64,000 nt of DNA from Sisyra terminalis (lineage: Eukaryota > Arthropoda > Insecta > Neuroptera > Sisyridae). The stretch is taken from assembly GCA_958496175.1 (NCBI GenBank), contig OY292278.1:37510001-37574000 (forward strand), in the 5' to 3' direction. Below are positions 1 through 33,996 of this stretch, piece after piece. The notes beneath the pieces were generated by a model. The model worked only from the letters and a program-made list of their open reading frames with translations, had not been told where the DNA came from and did not search any database. Position numbers and translations under genes: made by a program. How positions within the stretch are numbered: the first letter of the stretch is position 1; each line of letters begins with the position of its first letter.

Positions 1-1850
1 AGAACAGCGTTTTTCCGGAGTGCAGGCGCTAGGTAGCAACACCCAACATTTCAGAAGTCGAGGGCATACCATGGAATTTCCGATTTTTCGGAAACTCCAA
101 AATATCGTTGGTACGAAACTACTGAAAAAAGATGCCAGGAAAAGGTCGTTTCTCATAGATATCATACAAGAACATAGATAAAAAGCAAGAATTATAGATC
201 TTGAACAGCAAACTTCTTTAGGGAGGCACGTTGCTTACTCTGGTACTGAATCCGTAGTAGTTGTTAGAAACAAAAATGGTAATCAAGAAAAAACATTTAG
301 GACAAGTAATTTTGGAGAGCAGTGATTTTGAAAGCAGGGTCTGCTTTTTTGAACCAAAACCATCATTAACCACCAAACTATTTTGAGTGAAGATTGTAAA
401 ATAGACTTCTCAAATAATAAATCAGATTTAAGCTCATTACAAAGGAAAAATGGAACGAACTTGATAGTGACAAATTGGATATAAAATATTTTAGTTTCCC
501 AAAGAAATTGGCTCCATTTTTGAAAAAAAGATAACAAGAGAGGAAAATAACCCACAAGGTAATTTCGCTAAAAATAGAGAAAAGTTACAAGTTTTTGGAA
601 TAATATCATACTTCCTGATTCCTTGAAAGAATTGCTATAACCGAATCATTAGCAAAAAAAAATATTTTATAAGGTAGCGGTTGATTTATTCTAGTCATCC
701 TAGTCCTACGAAATATATTATATTAGATCCATATCCGATAAGCATAATTGCTAATTTATTATTAATTCTTCTTCTTCGACAATAGTTCGTCCAAGTGAAT
801 GTAATAATCCATTTGAAAAATTCAAAAACTGCTAAGGGTTCCTATTAGGTGTCTGGCGTATTGCATCTTCCTGTATTAAGCTTTACTAAGTAGTACAAAG
901 CCTTTTGTCTAAGAATTTGTAATTTACCAGAAATTTCCTTGATTAAGGGCAGGGATTTTTGCCGCAAGTAATGTAAGAATGTAAATCAAGTAGATATCGA
1001 TGAAAATAAATAAAATCAGATAAAATTCCATAGAACCAGATTTCATTATTCTGATGGAAAAGTGAAATTCTTCATCACCGAAAATTATAGAATAAACATC
1101 GAAAAAATCAAAATTTTCGAGTACCGTTGTCATTAGGCACAACACACAAATCTAAACTTTTCGAATAGCGACAACTACAAACGGAATTTGTAATGAAAAT
1201 TTTAAATCGTACAAAAAGTAGGTTGGTCGTGTTCGGATTTAGGAGATTGTTTCCGACACGGTCGCCTGTTTAAATGGGGGTTGATTTTTGTTTGCTCTTT
1301 AGGGCCCACAAGGGGATGAAAAACATACATATGAAAATGTAGTATGAGTGACGGTGCCAAAAGCGTGGGTTCAGGGGGAGGGTAAACGACAACGCTAATA
1401 AAAAATTTACAACAAGGGTTGACTCCGATTAGATTTTCGCTTCTATCACGAATTGAAACCCATAATGAATATCTAAAAAGGGATAAGTTTCTTCTTTTTT
1501 TTTCAATTATTTATTTGAAGTATCAGAAAAAAATATACAAATCCTACCAGGAGAAAAAAATCGTTTGATTTTCATTGAAAATGAAGAATAAAAACGAAAA
1601 TCAGCAAAAAATTGTTTACAAATTAGGGCTATAAAATATGTGTTGATTTTGCTGTTGGAAAATTTCCGTTATAAAAAAAACGAGGCACATTGAAAATCGA
1701 AAACGTTATCTTTTGTTTGGTCAATTTATTAATTAAATTGTGGACAAATCGATTTATGGCTTGGAAGGAAAATCGCCGCGCAGTCATTACAGCCTCATCA
1801 TAATATTGATTAATTTACAATTTTTATTTTAATTACTGCAATTGTAAATG
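1..1850. other. Upstream AT-rich DNA, no gene recognised
   Basis: I see no supportable gene here. The open frames are short, lack family motifs and run through A/T-rich sequence. Positions 1-120 are somewhat richer in GC than what follows, but I do not recognise them. One copy of the recurrent GGGATGA heptamer lies at 1313-1319. This could be distal 5' regulatory DNA of the gene that starts at 2811, but nothing in the sequence proves it. Confidence 0.4.
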
Positions 1851-1899
1851 TACATATAACCGGTTTAATGACCGATCATTAAGTTTTCTTCTTTCTTTT

Positions 1900-2810
1900 T
1901 TTTCACGGAATATTTTTTTGAAAATTTCAAGGGAAAAAGGCGCGAAAGCTCGCAGAGCTTTTGGACACAAGCTTTTGGTATAGAGAAGCGAACGACGTCG
2001 GTTGTACTCAGCGTGTGGCGGCGACGACGTATGTACGACGCTCTCCCGTTCCCGACGTCCTTTTCCCGAGTAGGGATAGGCGTCGGGAGGCGGAGTCTTA
2101 CAGTTCATGAAGCGCCAATCAACAACAATTCCATCCAATCGCAACTCATTCGAGCCAATTGAACAAATCATTTCAAATATTTCGATTAAAACCACTTGTA
2201 GGTTGACGATTTTTTTGTTTAGGGAGAACTTGAAAAAAAAAATTTTTTTTTAAAAAATTTCATTGTTGACATTGTTGGAAGGTTGCGGGTGACGCATTTT
2301 TAATTGAGGTGATTTGGTCGTATTTTTTTCCGTTTTGAAGTCAATTTGTTTTTGGACATTAAGTGGTATTAAAAAGTGGAATTGATAACATTGGAGAAGT
2401 GGGATGGACTTAGATTATATTTGTGGGACGATCCTGTTTGATAATCTCGTGAATGACGACGACAATACCGCGCTGGTAAGGTCGATATGGACATACCGCG
2501 CATTTGGTAAAGTGAGCCGAATGCTTTCGTCTGGATTTTGGGGATGTGCAATGCGATCGACGTTCAACTGACTAGCATTTCGACGACGGCAATGATACAA
2601 GATGATACGATAAACGGCAGCCGTATCGTCAACAACTGGTACCGTCAATACCGAATGTCATGGATGTTACAAGACTCCAGTTTTCCAGTGTCAACTCCTG
2701 TTAATCCTCCTCAGTGAATTCAGTGCAATGTGAACAGTGTATGGTGCGGCGATGAAAACAACTTTCCAACAAACTTGGTGATTAGTTAATTTTGCAAAAA
2801 GCCCAGAAAA
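1900..2810 (+). promoter_or_regulatory. sens: Probable promoter region and 5' leader of senseless
   Basis: The stretch just upstream of the first coding exon is GC- and CpG-richer than its surroundings, especially 1960-2120. Initiator-like TCAGTG motifs occur near 2711 and 2720, and I see no convincing TATA box. An in-frame TAA at 2787-2789 precedes the ATG at 2811, so the coding frame does not extend upstream. If the leader includes the last 90 bases, it carries three tiny upstream ORFs: ATG-TGA at 2728, a 4-codon one at 2741 and a 9-codon one at 2752. The transcription start is inferred, not seen. Confidence 0.4.
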
Positions 2811-25020
<22,210 letters not shown>

Positions 25021-25425
25021 TGTGAGTCGAGTCCACCGCGGGGTCCCGCCAACCACGGAAACTCCGGTGGACTCCACAGCACCAATCCCTATCTGCGCGG
25101 ATCTACATCAACCGGATTGATCCCGCAATGGATCAACACCGAACATCCCAATCTACATAATTCCATCTCCACATAACTTTCCTCCAAAATCTTATTCTAG
25201 TCTACCATCTAGTTACCCCATTAAATTTTTGATTTCAGTGCAACCAAAAAACTAGTGCAATTTTTGTAAATATTTTACACATAATTTTCTTTGTAAAAAA
25301 AACTGTGATTTAAACACATTTTTAAAAAAAGTTACAAATTATATCATTACAAAAGTACGTTTTAACGTTAATATAATTAAATTATATCATCAATGTATAA
25401 AATAAATATTTGTGAGTGTTGTGGT
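25021..25425 (+). other. sens: 3' UTR of senseless
   Basis: It runs from the stop to the expected cleavage just after the AATAAA at 25401. The first 120 bases are GC-rich and the rest is A/T-rich. An ATTAAA variant at 25220 could give a shorter form. I find no exact miR-9 seed match (CCAAAGA) in it. Confidence 0.6.
25401..25406 (+). terminator. sens: Poly(A) signal of senseless
   Basis: A canonical AATAAA is followed within 10-25 bases by a GT-rich tract (TGTGAGTGTTGTGGTG), the expected downstream element. It is the first canonical hexamer after the stop codon. Further AATAAA hexamers occur near 25605 and 25790 and could serve longer forms. Confidence 0.7.
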
Positions 25426-25429
25426 GCTA

Positions 25430-27700
25430 ATAATAATTTTTCAATATCAAAAAATGGCACAAAAATTGTTTTCTTCTCAACATCTAACAGTGTGGTTTGA
25501 AGTTACTCCAGTATTCCAGTAGTTAAATTCACAAAAATTATTTTAAAACAAAACAGAACATTTGCCGTTCTGTTTTGTCCGGTCATTTTTGTAAACAATA
25601 TCAAATAAAAAGTTACTCAAAACTTTTGCTACATTTTTTTAATAAAGGAACTGTAGAAAAACTTCATTCAACACAAAAGTTTTCACATTTTATTTGTCTT
25701 GAATATTTCAAAAAAAAAATGTATATATTTAAAAATGTAATTTTTATTATTGTGCAATGTTTATCGTTAACAAAAACCGTCAACGAAAAATAAATCAATT
25801 TGAAAAAAATTTTATCATTATTGCAAAAAAAATACATTTTAAATCCAATCTAACAAAACTTGAGACCTCTGATAGTTAAATGAAGTAGAAATGATCCAAT
25901 CTTCCGGAATACAGGAAGGTAGGTAAAGATTTACAACGAAAAATGAAGGAACAATTGACTAAATTAGTGATTTCAGATAAGCAAAATTTAAGTTATAAAA
26001 AATTGTTGGGTAGAAAATTGTTAGGTCAATTTTTCCTTAAGAACAGAGGATCCTTTTTCCTTTGCTTATAAGAAGTTCCAATAGTGGGTAAGTGAATTAG
26101 AATAAATCAAGAGCAATTAAATCCACTATTTTTCCGTGATAGGTGGGAAAAAAACAAACCTATCGAGTAGATTATAGAAATGTCTACGACCCTCGCGAAT
26201 TCAAAAAGTTAATGAGGCATCTTGAAAGAAAAGTATCTCAAAACTATTCCAAGTGTTAAAGTTATGAATTAAAACTACTTAATAGTCGGTTATTTTGGAG
26301 AAAAGGGGTAACTATGTCTCAAGGAGTAGTTTTAGTATGTATAACCCCCAAAGAAATTTTTAGTCTACGTTACATAAATGATTCAAGATTATTCCCACTT
26401 TTGAGAAACTTAGAGACGTAAAATCACGCAAATCACTATCTTACAAAACAAAACTTACCCCGGTGAACTGGTGGTTAAATTTTCGAATTAGTTGTCATTG
26501 TACAACCTATGTAAAATGATACACCCGCATATGAAATATATATCAAGATTGAAAAATAACCAGCAGGTGGGACATAAAAAACATGGCTACGTATTGTGTG
26601 CCACCAAAGAATTCCCATTGTTTTCATCAAGTTTGTTACTTCCTTAAAAAGAAATTTTCGAAGGTTTGGAATCAAATTCAGCTCAAAAAAATGTTATTTA
26701 CGAAGAAAAACATTAACTTGATTAAATGTAAGCAAATAATAGAAATACAAGATGTGAATTATACAGCCTTTTCTCAGCCGGATCTCACGAAATCAGGGAT
26801 CAATTTCGAAAATAGGAATAAAAATTTGCTTTCTTTCCGAATAAATTTTGACGTAAAAAAAATTTCTACCAGTAAATTATATTTTTTTATACAAGGAGTT
26901 AATATATTTATCTTCTACTTCAATTTAAAAATGTGTATTTAAATTTTAATTCTTGATATAGTTGTGAGTATGTAAGTGCACACAAAAATTAGTATTTTTT
27001 TTTGGCTACCAGATTTCGTGATCAATGTGGACAGTTTTCAATTGACGATTGGCCAATTGGGAACTAGAAACAAAATTAAAGGGCAATAGTTCTTGTAGAA
27101 CGCAGCGGAGGGGAACACTTTTGGCAGAGGCCTCTAGTGGAAAATGAAGAAGATGGCCCACATAAAAGGAGTAAGTCATCTCAGACTATGATTTAGTAGT
27201 TTTATTTTACGCATTTTTTTCGACAAATTACCTATTTCATCAAGGATGCAAGTAAATCAAAGAAAAACTCAGAAAAAAGTTTGAAAAACACTGACCTATT
27301 CAACCATAAGGAATAAAAAATTATGCAATCCCAGAATAAGATATTATTTTACGCAGAATTTTAGACCAAGTACCCATTTCATCAAGGACGCAAGTAAATC
27401 GAGGCACTGATCTATTCAATCATATAAGCCATTAATTAACCATTAATCAGTCATCGTCAAATTAATACTTTATAATAGTTTAAAAGAAAAGAGGTAAGGG
27501 TCACTAAAAATTAATGTTTCCCCAAAATAAAAACGGTAAAACTGGGTATTTTCCGTAAGAATTTGTTCAAAGCTCGTATTTTGTCAAAACAGAAACGTCA
27601 AATATACTTTTCCGGGAATAAAAACTAGGGATTTGCTGATATTTTTGTTGGCAAATAAAAGTATATATAAAAAAAAATCCAGGTGAAATGATTTCGGTTT
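25430..27700. other. AT-rich intergenic DNA, no gene
   Basis: Open frames here (one of 119 codons at 26583 on +) are Lys/Asn/Phe/Ile-rich and motif-free, as expected by chance in AT-rich DNA. Two CCAAAGA heptamers (26348 and 26604) are noted separately. I see nothing else. Confidence 0.5.
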
Positions 27701-29360
27701 TCCTCGTACTGTTTCCACGTCGTTGACGTTTTGAAAAATCAAGTTGCTCAATCAACGATTGCTTGATTTTTATTCAGGTCGCACACCGAGGGCTGTTATA
27801 AATAAAGATATCCCGCTCGCTTCTTTCCCACATCCCCTGGATTCGTACGTATTACGATCCAGCAAGCGCACGAGGATAAAAACGGGAATTCGGGAAGCAC
27901 AACAACGGGACATATCTCGGTTCTCGAGAAAAACGAATGCCATCAGTCCCTGGTGACCGTCTTGGAAAGAAAAAAAAAACGCCCCTAAAAAACGTACCAC
28001 CACCAACCCTATTAAAATATTAAATTTTATTAAACAAAAAAATCGATCACTTGAAATTTTGGTCTCAAATTTTCAAGCAATGTTGAATTATTCGATTCGG
28101 TTCAACATTTGTAACATGTGATTAGATTAAGCGAGACAAAATGAGGTGCTTGCCGGAAATGGGGGAATGGTGACGAAAACGGAGAGCTTTCGCCGCATAT
28201 TTCCGCACTTAAGTTTGGGGGTTGCATAACTCTTACTCGTCGTCATAGTCGCGCCTCTTCGCTTCTATCATATCAGAGGGATGAAAGGCAAACGAGGGTG
28301 GTTTGGTTTGGTAGGCAGAACGAGCGCCTTATGCCTTTTCACTTCAAATTAGTTCGAACATACCACCGAAAGCGGGAGAAGTTTCGTTCGTTTAATCCGC
28401 TCGTATCAACTTACCGAAATTGTGGTGCATACATTTCCATAAGAGATTTATTTCTCAATTCCAATCCAACCCCGGTTGTAGGTAGGCATCGCATCTTTTC
28501 TTGGCAATTTTGCATTCTAGAATTTTTGCACAATACTGAAGCAAATTGATGTAAAACGCGTGGCACTAGGAACCCAGTAGTGTGGTGAGCCGAAATGGGG
28601 ATGAAATGGGGAGAGACAACTCAGTCAACGAGTTCGTATTACTCAGAGAATGAACACGAAAAAGAAACGTGTCCGGATTTTTAAGACGAATGTTTGTCGT
28701 CTTTGTTTCACGTCGTAGCATCTATTAAGGGATGAGGGTGGTGCGAGTCGATTGGCAGTCAGCGGTGAGGATCGTGAAGGAGGCGCGTCAATATGTAAAT
28801 TTCTCCCGATAAAAATGTAACATTATACAAATGTTATTTATTTATTTCAGAATACATTCACGTTCCAGTCGATGTCACCCCATGTGATCGAGTTGCTCTT
28901 CTCCGTCGCCTGTTTGCCTACTTGGATATAATGTAATTCCCAGGGTAACAACATCGTCTCTTTTGTCTCCACCGACACATCCCTTATATATCCCGTATAT
29001 AGCGTGTGGCGAAGCGCCACGTGCAACGGGAATACCGTAGCGCACAAAACCAGAAATATATTCCCGACAAGTTGCAGAATATGTGATCAGGAGGACGCTC
29101 GGTTTTCTCGACAAAAATCCAAATTTTTTACTCGATACGTTTTTGTTCGCAAAAGGGAAAGCACAGCCCCCCCGTTTCATCGCCAATTTTTCGTATCCCG
29201 TGGGATTTCATAAAGCACAAGGGGTCAGTTAATTCAAATACAAGCAAGAGCACATAATTTTTTTCGGCCAATATCAAAAACTCAATTTGAATTGGTAAAT
29301 TGAATTTGCCGAAAGTTCGGTTCAGAGGGATTCCTGTCATACGGTTTCATCCCTCTCAAT
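27700..29360. promoter_or_regulatory. Balanced-composition island downstream of senseless
   Basis: A GC-enriched block with four GGGATGA copies (28278, 28598, 28729 and reverse 29347). ORFs on both strands overlap each other and have no domains, a pattern of stop-poor GC-richer DNA rather than a gene. It is a candidate downstream enhancer. Confidence 0.35.
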
Positions 29361-30260
29361 AATCTTAATATCTCAAAGTATTTCTCCTTAAAATCTATGA
29401 ATATTAAAGTATACGCATGTGGCAAAGTTATGCACTGACGATGTAAGAAATTGGGGGGGGGTGAATTTGCAAAATTATAGACATTTTTGAGAAAAAAGTT
29501 ACAAATTCAGACAACACTAGAAAATTGATACTATACCATTTTTGTAAATTAACTAAACAATTTTATGCTACAAGTTATGCCCATTAAGCAACAAAAGGTA
29601 TAAAAACCAATACTTTTCGAAAAATTTCGGTTTCCGGTTCCAAAACCAGGTTGAAGCCTTTTGCACCGTGAGTAGTATTATCCCCACAGTGCACTTATAC
29701 TACGACAAGATAAAATAGGTTTCTTTGGAACCCCATTCAAGGTTTCCAATTAATCAACCAAATATCCTAGTTTTCCAAATCGAAATTTCCTTTTTATTTA
29801 TAAAAAAACGTCACTAATATATAGAAGATTTTTATACTGGTATAACACATATGGATAAAAAACTATAAACAATACTTCTTCTAATTAAATACTTCTATTG
29901 CAATTAGTGCGAATGCTTAAGGAATATGCCACACCACCTAATATCAAAAAGTTTTATGAAAAAATTTAAACAGAATTTATCGATATACAAAGATATACCA
30001 TAACTTCGATTCCAGGATAGAAGCGAAACATTTCTTGCTTAAAAAAAAGAGTATCCAACCATACATACTACGTATCCTCTAAAGAAATGGTGGCCACCAA
30101 GTAGAAAATTTTTATCAAAAAAATGCTGACACTTTCTCTATTTAGGTAAGCTAGAAGAATTAATATTTAATTGTCTACCCCGTAAGCTTTCCGTTTTTCC
30201 GGTGAGCCATTAACATTAGAAGTAATAGTACTAGTTATAGTAATAACATTAACATTATAG
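29360..30260. other. AT-rich DNA, nothing recognised
   Basis: Apart from an eight-base G run near 29453 I see no features. Confidence 0.4.
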
Positions 30261-30678
30261 TAATTGACTATAAAATGCTTAAAAAAAAATTACTAGATTG
30301 AATGAAATTCCCTGAATTTCCCTGACCGTTGCTACACTCGGGTATGGTATACATTTTTCTTAGCTACAAAAAAACGGATAGGGCCGACCAATCGGTAACA
30401 CCTGACGACTCCACTTAACGTTGCACGGATAGTGCAAAAAAATGGTTAAATTATAGTTATTTACTATATCAAATGCTGAAAACATTTTTCACAAAATTTC
30501 ATGACTTCAATTTTCTTGACCGCTGGGACATTCGGCTAAGCTACAAAAAATTACCGACCAATCGATAATAACGGACGATTCCAGCTAACATTTTCCAGAT
30601 AGCGCAAAAAAAGACCCAAAACAAATTGTTATCGACACATGACATATAAAGGTAAGTCGTTTTTTACACAGACTGACA

Positions 30679-30819
30679 ATGGCGGCTCCCTCATTACCAA
30701 CAGACATGGCCAACCAGTTGGAGAAAACCAGTAACATGGTCCGTTTGCTTCTGGAGAAAGACGGAGTCACCGGAAAGAACACCGGCCCCCGGATCCAAAT
30801 TAGGGTCACCCCAGCTTAA
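30679..30819 (+). CDS. Small ORF, 46 residues, unknown
   Basis: It begins MAAPSLPTDMANQLEKT and ends RIQIRVTPA with a TAA. Base composition is much more GC-rich than its flanks and third positions are often G/C, which suggests a once-coding origin. I do not recognise the protein. Its position inside a repeat cluster suggests a transposon-derived ORF or a captured exon. No Kozak or splice evidence decides the start. Confidence 0.3.
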   Translation: MAAPSLPTDMANQLEKTSNMVRLLLEKDGVTGKNTGPRIQIRVTPA

Positions 30820-30991
30820 TGATAACAAAATATAATGATAACAAAATATAATGATAACAAAAATACCTAACTGATGATTACTATGTAGTTTAGAAAAAAG
30901 CGATTAAAAACCCCAACAATAATTAAGAACTTGACAATTGACATTGTAATACCTTAATGTTAGTCATTATAGCTTCATTCACATTATCACC

Positions 30992-31243
30992 ATGCTATCA
31001 GGAGAAAATAGATTGAAATGCCACTATGAAGGCCATCTGAACTCACTAATTACTGATGATGAGGTAAACTTTATACTAAAAAGTGGGGACTTCATCTGTG
31101 AAAGACACCAACGACTAAAAATGCACTTCAAATCTAAACACCCGGAAATTAGGAGTTATAAGGAATTGGGTTCATGCCCTTGGAAGGCTATGGAGCATGT
31201 CCTTATATATACCGAAATTAAAGCTTTCAAACATTCGATATAA
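30992..31243 (+). CDS. ORF of 83 residues with degenerate zinc-finger-like C-terminal part
   Basis: Residues near 45-60 read FICERHQRLKMHFKSKHPEI. This resembles the helix and distal half of a C2H2 finger (Leu-x2-His-x4-His), with the first Cys pair incomplete. The pattern is seen in ORFs of some non-LTR retrotransposons as well as in cellular proteins. It sits between repeat copies, so a mobile-element remnant is the likeliest source. Not assigned. Confidence 0.3.
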   Translation: MLSGENRLKCHYEGHLNSLITDDEVNFILKSGDFICERHQRLKMHFKSKHPEIRSYKELGSCPWKAMEHVLIYTEIKAFKHSI

Positions 31244-31729
31244 AATGCTCAAAAATTTCTTCACTTAATCGAACGAAAGTCCTTACATTTTCAATTTTGC
31301 TACCCGCCGGAATATACAACTTTACTTTTTTTCTTAGCTACAAAACATCGAACAGAATCGATCAATTGGTAAAAAGTGATCAAATCATAAGAAGTTATCG
31401 AAGAAGCAACTTTTGAAGATTGTTCTGATGTAATTCTATTTAAGAGGGATCAAATTTAGAATTGACAACTTTTATTTGGAAAAAAGCAACTTGGCTATAA
31501 AACGTAACGGTTGTAGTTAAAGAATCAATTAATGTTAGATAAGGTCGAAGGCAATAAAACATGTCATCCCCATTAAAACCACCCTCATAATTTTCTCGAA
31601 ATAAATTGACTAAAAAATGTTAACCCAATGTTGCGCATTGACGATGAAATCTTTAGAATGCAATGTTTTTAATGATAATTATTTGAGGATAATCTTTAAT
31701 ATTTGGAGAAAGTAAACAACCCTTATTGG

Positions 31730-33130
31730 AAACCAACGAAAAAAGTACAGTGGCGCGGTTGAGAAATTGCCACCCGATTATAAAACCGCATGAGTTTTCA
31801 TCGGGGAAAAAGCGGCGGAATGGGGGCGAATTTCTGGCTTTAAAACCGGGAATAGAGAATGTGGGACGACGGCATGTGTACACGGGTTCTATTTCTACTG
31901 GGATTCATCCATCACCGTACCTGTCGTTCTGTTTGCAATCACATAAAATTGAACGGAACGACGATGGAGAACGGGACAGACATGTTTATATTCCAACTTT
32001 AATTTCGCCGGTATAAATAAAAAATTTCATCGTCCTCGTTCGAAACGAATTAACGAAAGATCCTTTAAAAATCCAAGAAAATTACATTTGCCAGCCGAAA
32101 ACGAGCCCCTGATGTCTACTAAGAAAAATTTCCACTTGTAAATGCCAAATAAAAATCCAATTAGCATAAAGATAAGTGGTGTGAAAAGCACCACCCCCCC
32201 AACCCGTTCGACAAGAAAATAATTCAACTTTCCCACTCGTGGAAAGTTCAAGCCTCGAGGGTTCGAAACCGAGACCCAAACCCTTTTATCACTTCTTTAA
32301 ACGACACGAAAACTTGACGTCTTTTTCCAGCCCCTACGGCTCATTTAAGTAGAAGGAAAAAAAGAAGAAAAAACCACCCTTAACAACCGTTGAACATGAA
32401 GTGGCCTCATCCTCACCGACTCAGTAATCTATTTTGTATAACAACAAAGAGGATAACTTTTTTATTTCTAACTTTAGTCCGTTTAAAAGTTCGACGAGGG
32501 CAAAGTTTAAAAACGACAATCATCTTCCTCATTACACACCACCCCCAACGAGGGATGAAACTTTTCGTTTGTCACATAAAAGTTTCCTAATAAAATTTCT
32601 CGCAAGTTCAAATTCAAATGATCGAATTGAACTTTTCCAGTTTCATGCCAAACATCAATTTGAGACCAAGAAAATCAAGCGTATAAATATCTATTAGTCC
32701 TTACAGTTGGTACATGCTAACTTCTCGACGTTTGTTCAATTTGCGATTACGACTCAAGTACAAATTGTTTTTTCCCTTAGCTGAGCCCAGAAGCCTGTAT
32801 GGAATTGCGTGTGAATTTTATCTTAACAGTATGGATGCGTGCCGAAATACATACCCCCCAGTATTCTCATCCCCCGGCGAACCATACAAATCCTTACTTT
32901 CTGGTCACCGTTTTAGATACGTGAAATAAAACTCACCATCTCTCTGAAGACGTTACCGAATAATCTCTCTGGGGGGTGATAACAACTCCACATCATCACC
33001 AAACGAGATGTACAACGACAAGATGGGGGTTGGGGGATGAGGCTCAACCACTTCGACTTGATGGTGTGCGGTTTGGAGGTTGTTAACAGATAATTGTTGG
33101 TCACGAACACGAGGGAAATTCGAAGGCGTT
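31730..33130. promoter_or_regulatory. Balanced-composition island
   Basis: A GC-enriched non-coding block with GGGATGA at 32552, 33034 and 32867 (reverse); another reverse copy lies just upstream at 31564. Many overlapping ORFs on both strands have no domains. A GGTTCGAAACC box at about 32260 resembles a pol III B box but is not part of a cloverleaf. Confidence 0.35.
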
Positions 33131-33890
33131 CGCTTCAAGCTCCCGTATTTTATTTTTTGACTTATTTATTTTAATGTCTGCAAATAAAAATGTACACATC
33201 CATTATCGATACATTGATGACTCTCCACCAAAAACAAATGAAAGTTTTTCCTCTCGTTTCACGTTCTTAATCGAAAAACCAACCAATACATAAATTATTA
33301 TGAAATTAAGTTTATGACTACACAATAATTGATGTCAAGAAAGTAAAACGAATGCAAACAAATTCAAATCGAATGATATCCAAAGGACCGAGTTATACCA
33401 CTGTTTTTTACATAAATTATCTTCCCGTCTCTTTCAGCAATTCTTTTGCATTTAAAAAAAATATAGAAATTTTAAAATCTTAGAAATCAAAGGTCCCCCA
33501 ACCTTATGAGACGGGGCACCTTGATACCCGTGGATTGTCTTAAATGAACTCTTGTACCACCAACACAAGACTAGTTTAAGGATGTTATGAACGTATGTCA
33601 AAATGCTACCCGACAAGTAAAACAAAGTAGTTGGATTATCCTTTGATAATAACTGCAATGATTATCAATATAAGTGCCTTGAAGATATACGTGCCTATAA
33701 CTATTATTACAACTATTATTACTTTCTTAAATCATGTCAATATAATATAATAATCCTACAAAAAAGATAACAAATTACAGAATCCAGTTTCTGGTATAAA
33801 TATAGAGGAAATAGGAACAAAAATTTCATAATTTTATTACTTCTTCCGATAGATATCGATAGCTATTGTAAGAAAGGTGTTGAAAATTGC
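33130..33890. other. AT-rich DNA, nothing recognised
   Basis: No coding motif, repeat or RNA structure was identified in this stretch. Confidence 0.4.
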
Positions 33891-33895
33891 AATTA

Positions 33896-33994
33896 CAGTG
33901 TAATCTCACAAATCCGGCACTATTAAAAACCGGAGGGTGCCGGATTATTGAATGTCCCGATCTATCGAAGCTTCGGATTAGTAAGATTATATGG
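33896..33994. mobile_element. 99-bp pogo/Tigger-like MITE
   Basis: The left end reads CAGTGTAATCTCACAAATCC and the right end, reverse-complemented, CCATATAATCTTACTAATCC, giving imperfect terminal repeats of about 22 bp. TA dinucleotides flank both sides (33894-33895 and 33995-33996). The internal CCGGCAC and GTGCCGG pair as a hairpin. The size and ends fit a minimal non-autonomous Tc1/mariner/pogo-type element with no coding capacity. Confidence 0.65.
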
Positions 33995-33996
33995 TA

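Larger units (their letters stand above)
30265..31390. repeat. Three copies of an about 170-bp repeat bracketing two small ORFs
   Basis: A unit marked by TTAGCTACAAAA followed by GACCAATCGGTAA recurs at about 30265-30440, 30460-30612 and 31240-31385. The first two are in tandem; the third lies beyond an unrelated 600-bp insert. The insert has a GC-rich 46-codon ORF and an 83-codon ORF (see next entries) and three tandem AATGATAACAAAATAT units near 30820-30860. The copies are diverged but share about ten aligned blocks. They may be parts of one mobile element. Confidence 0.55.

Noticed and set aside
283..555. 90-codon open frame on the - strand
   Set aside because: No domain, Phe/Leu/Ser-rich from AT-rich DNA, no plausible neighbours or splice sites; treated as chance.
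1833..2195. 120-codon open frame on the - strand upstream of senseless
   Set aside because: It lies in the GC-richer promoter region, where stops are rarer; no motif and no support.
25021..25425. miR-9a sites in the short 3' UTR
   Set aside because: The closest string is ACCAAAAA, which lacks the G required in the seed match.
26583..26942. 119-codon open frame on +
   Set aside because: Lys/Asn/Ile/Phe-rich chance product of A/T-rich DNA with no family features.
32140..32285. Possible tRNA suggested by a GGTTCGAAACC B-box-like string
   Set aside because: No A box at a sensible distance, and acceptor and anticodon stems do not form.
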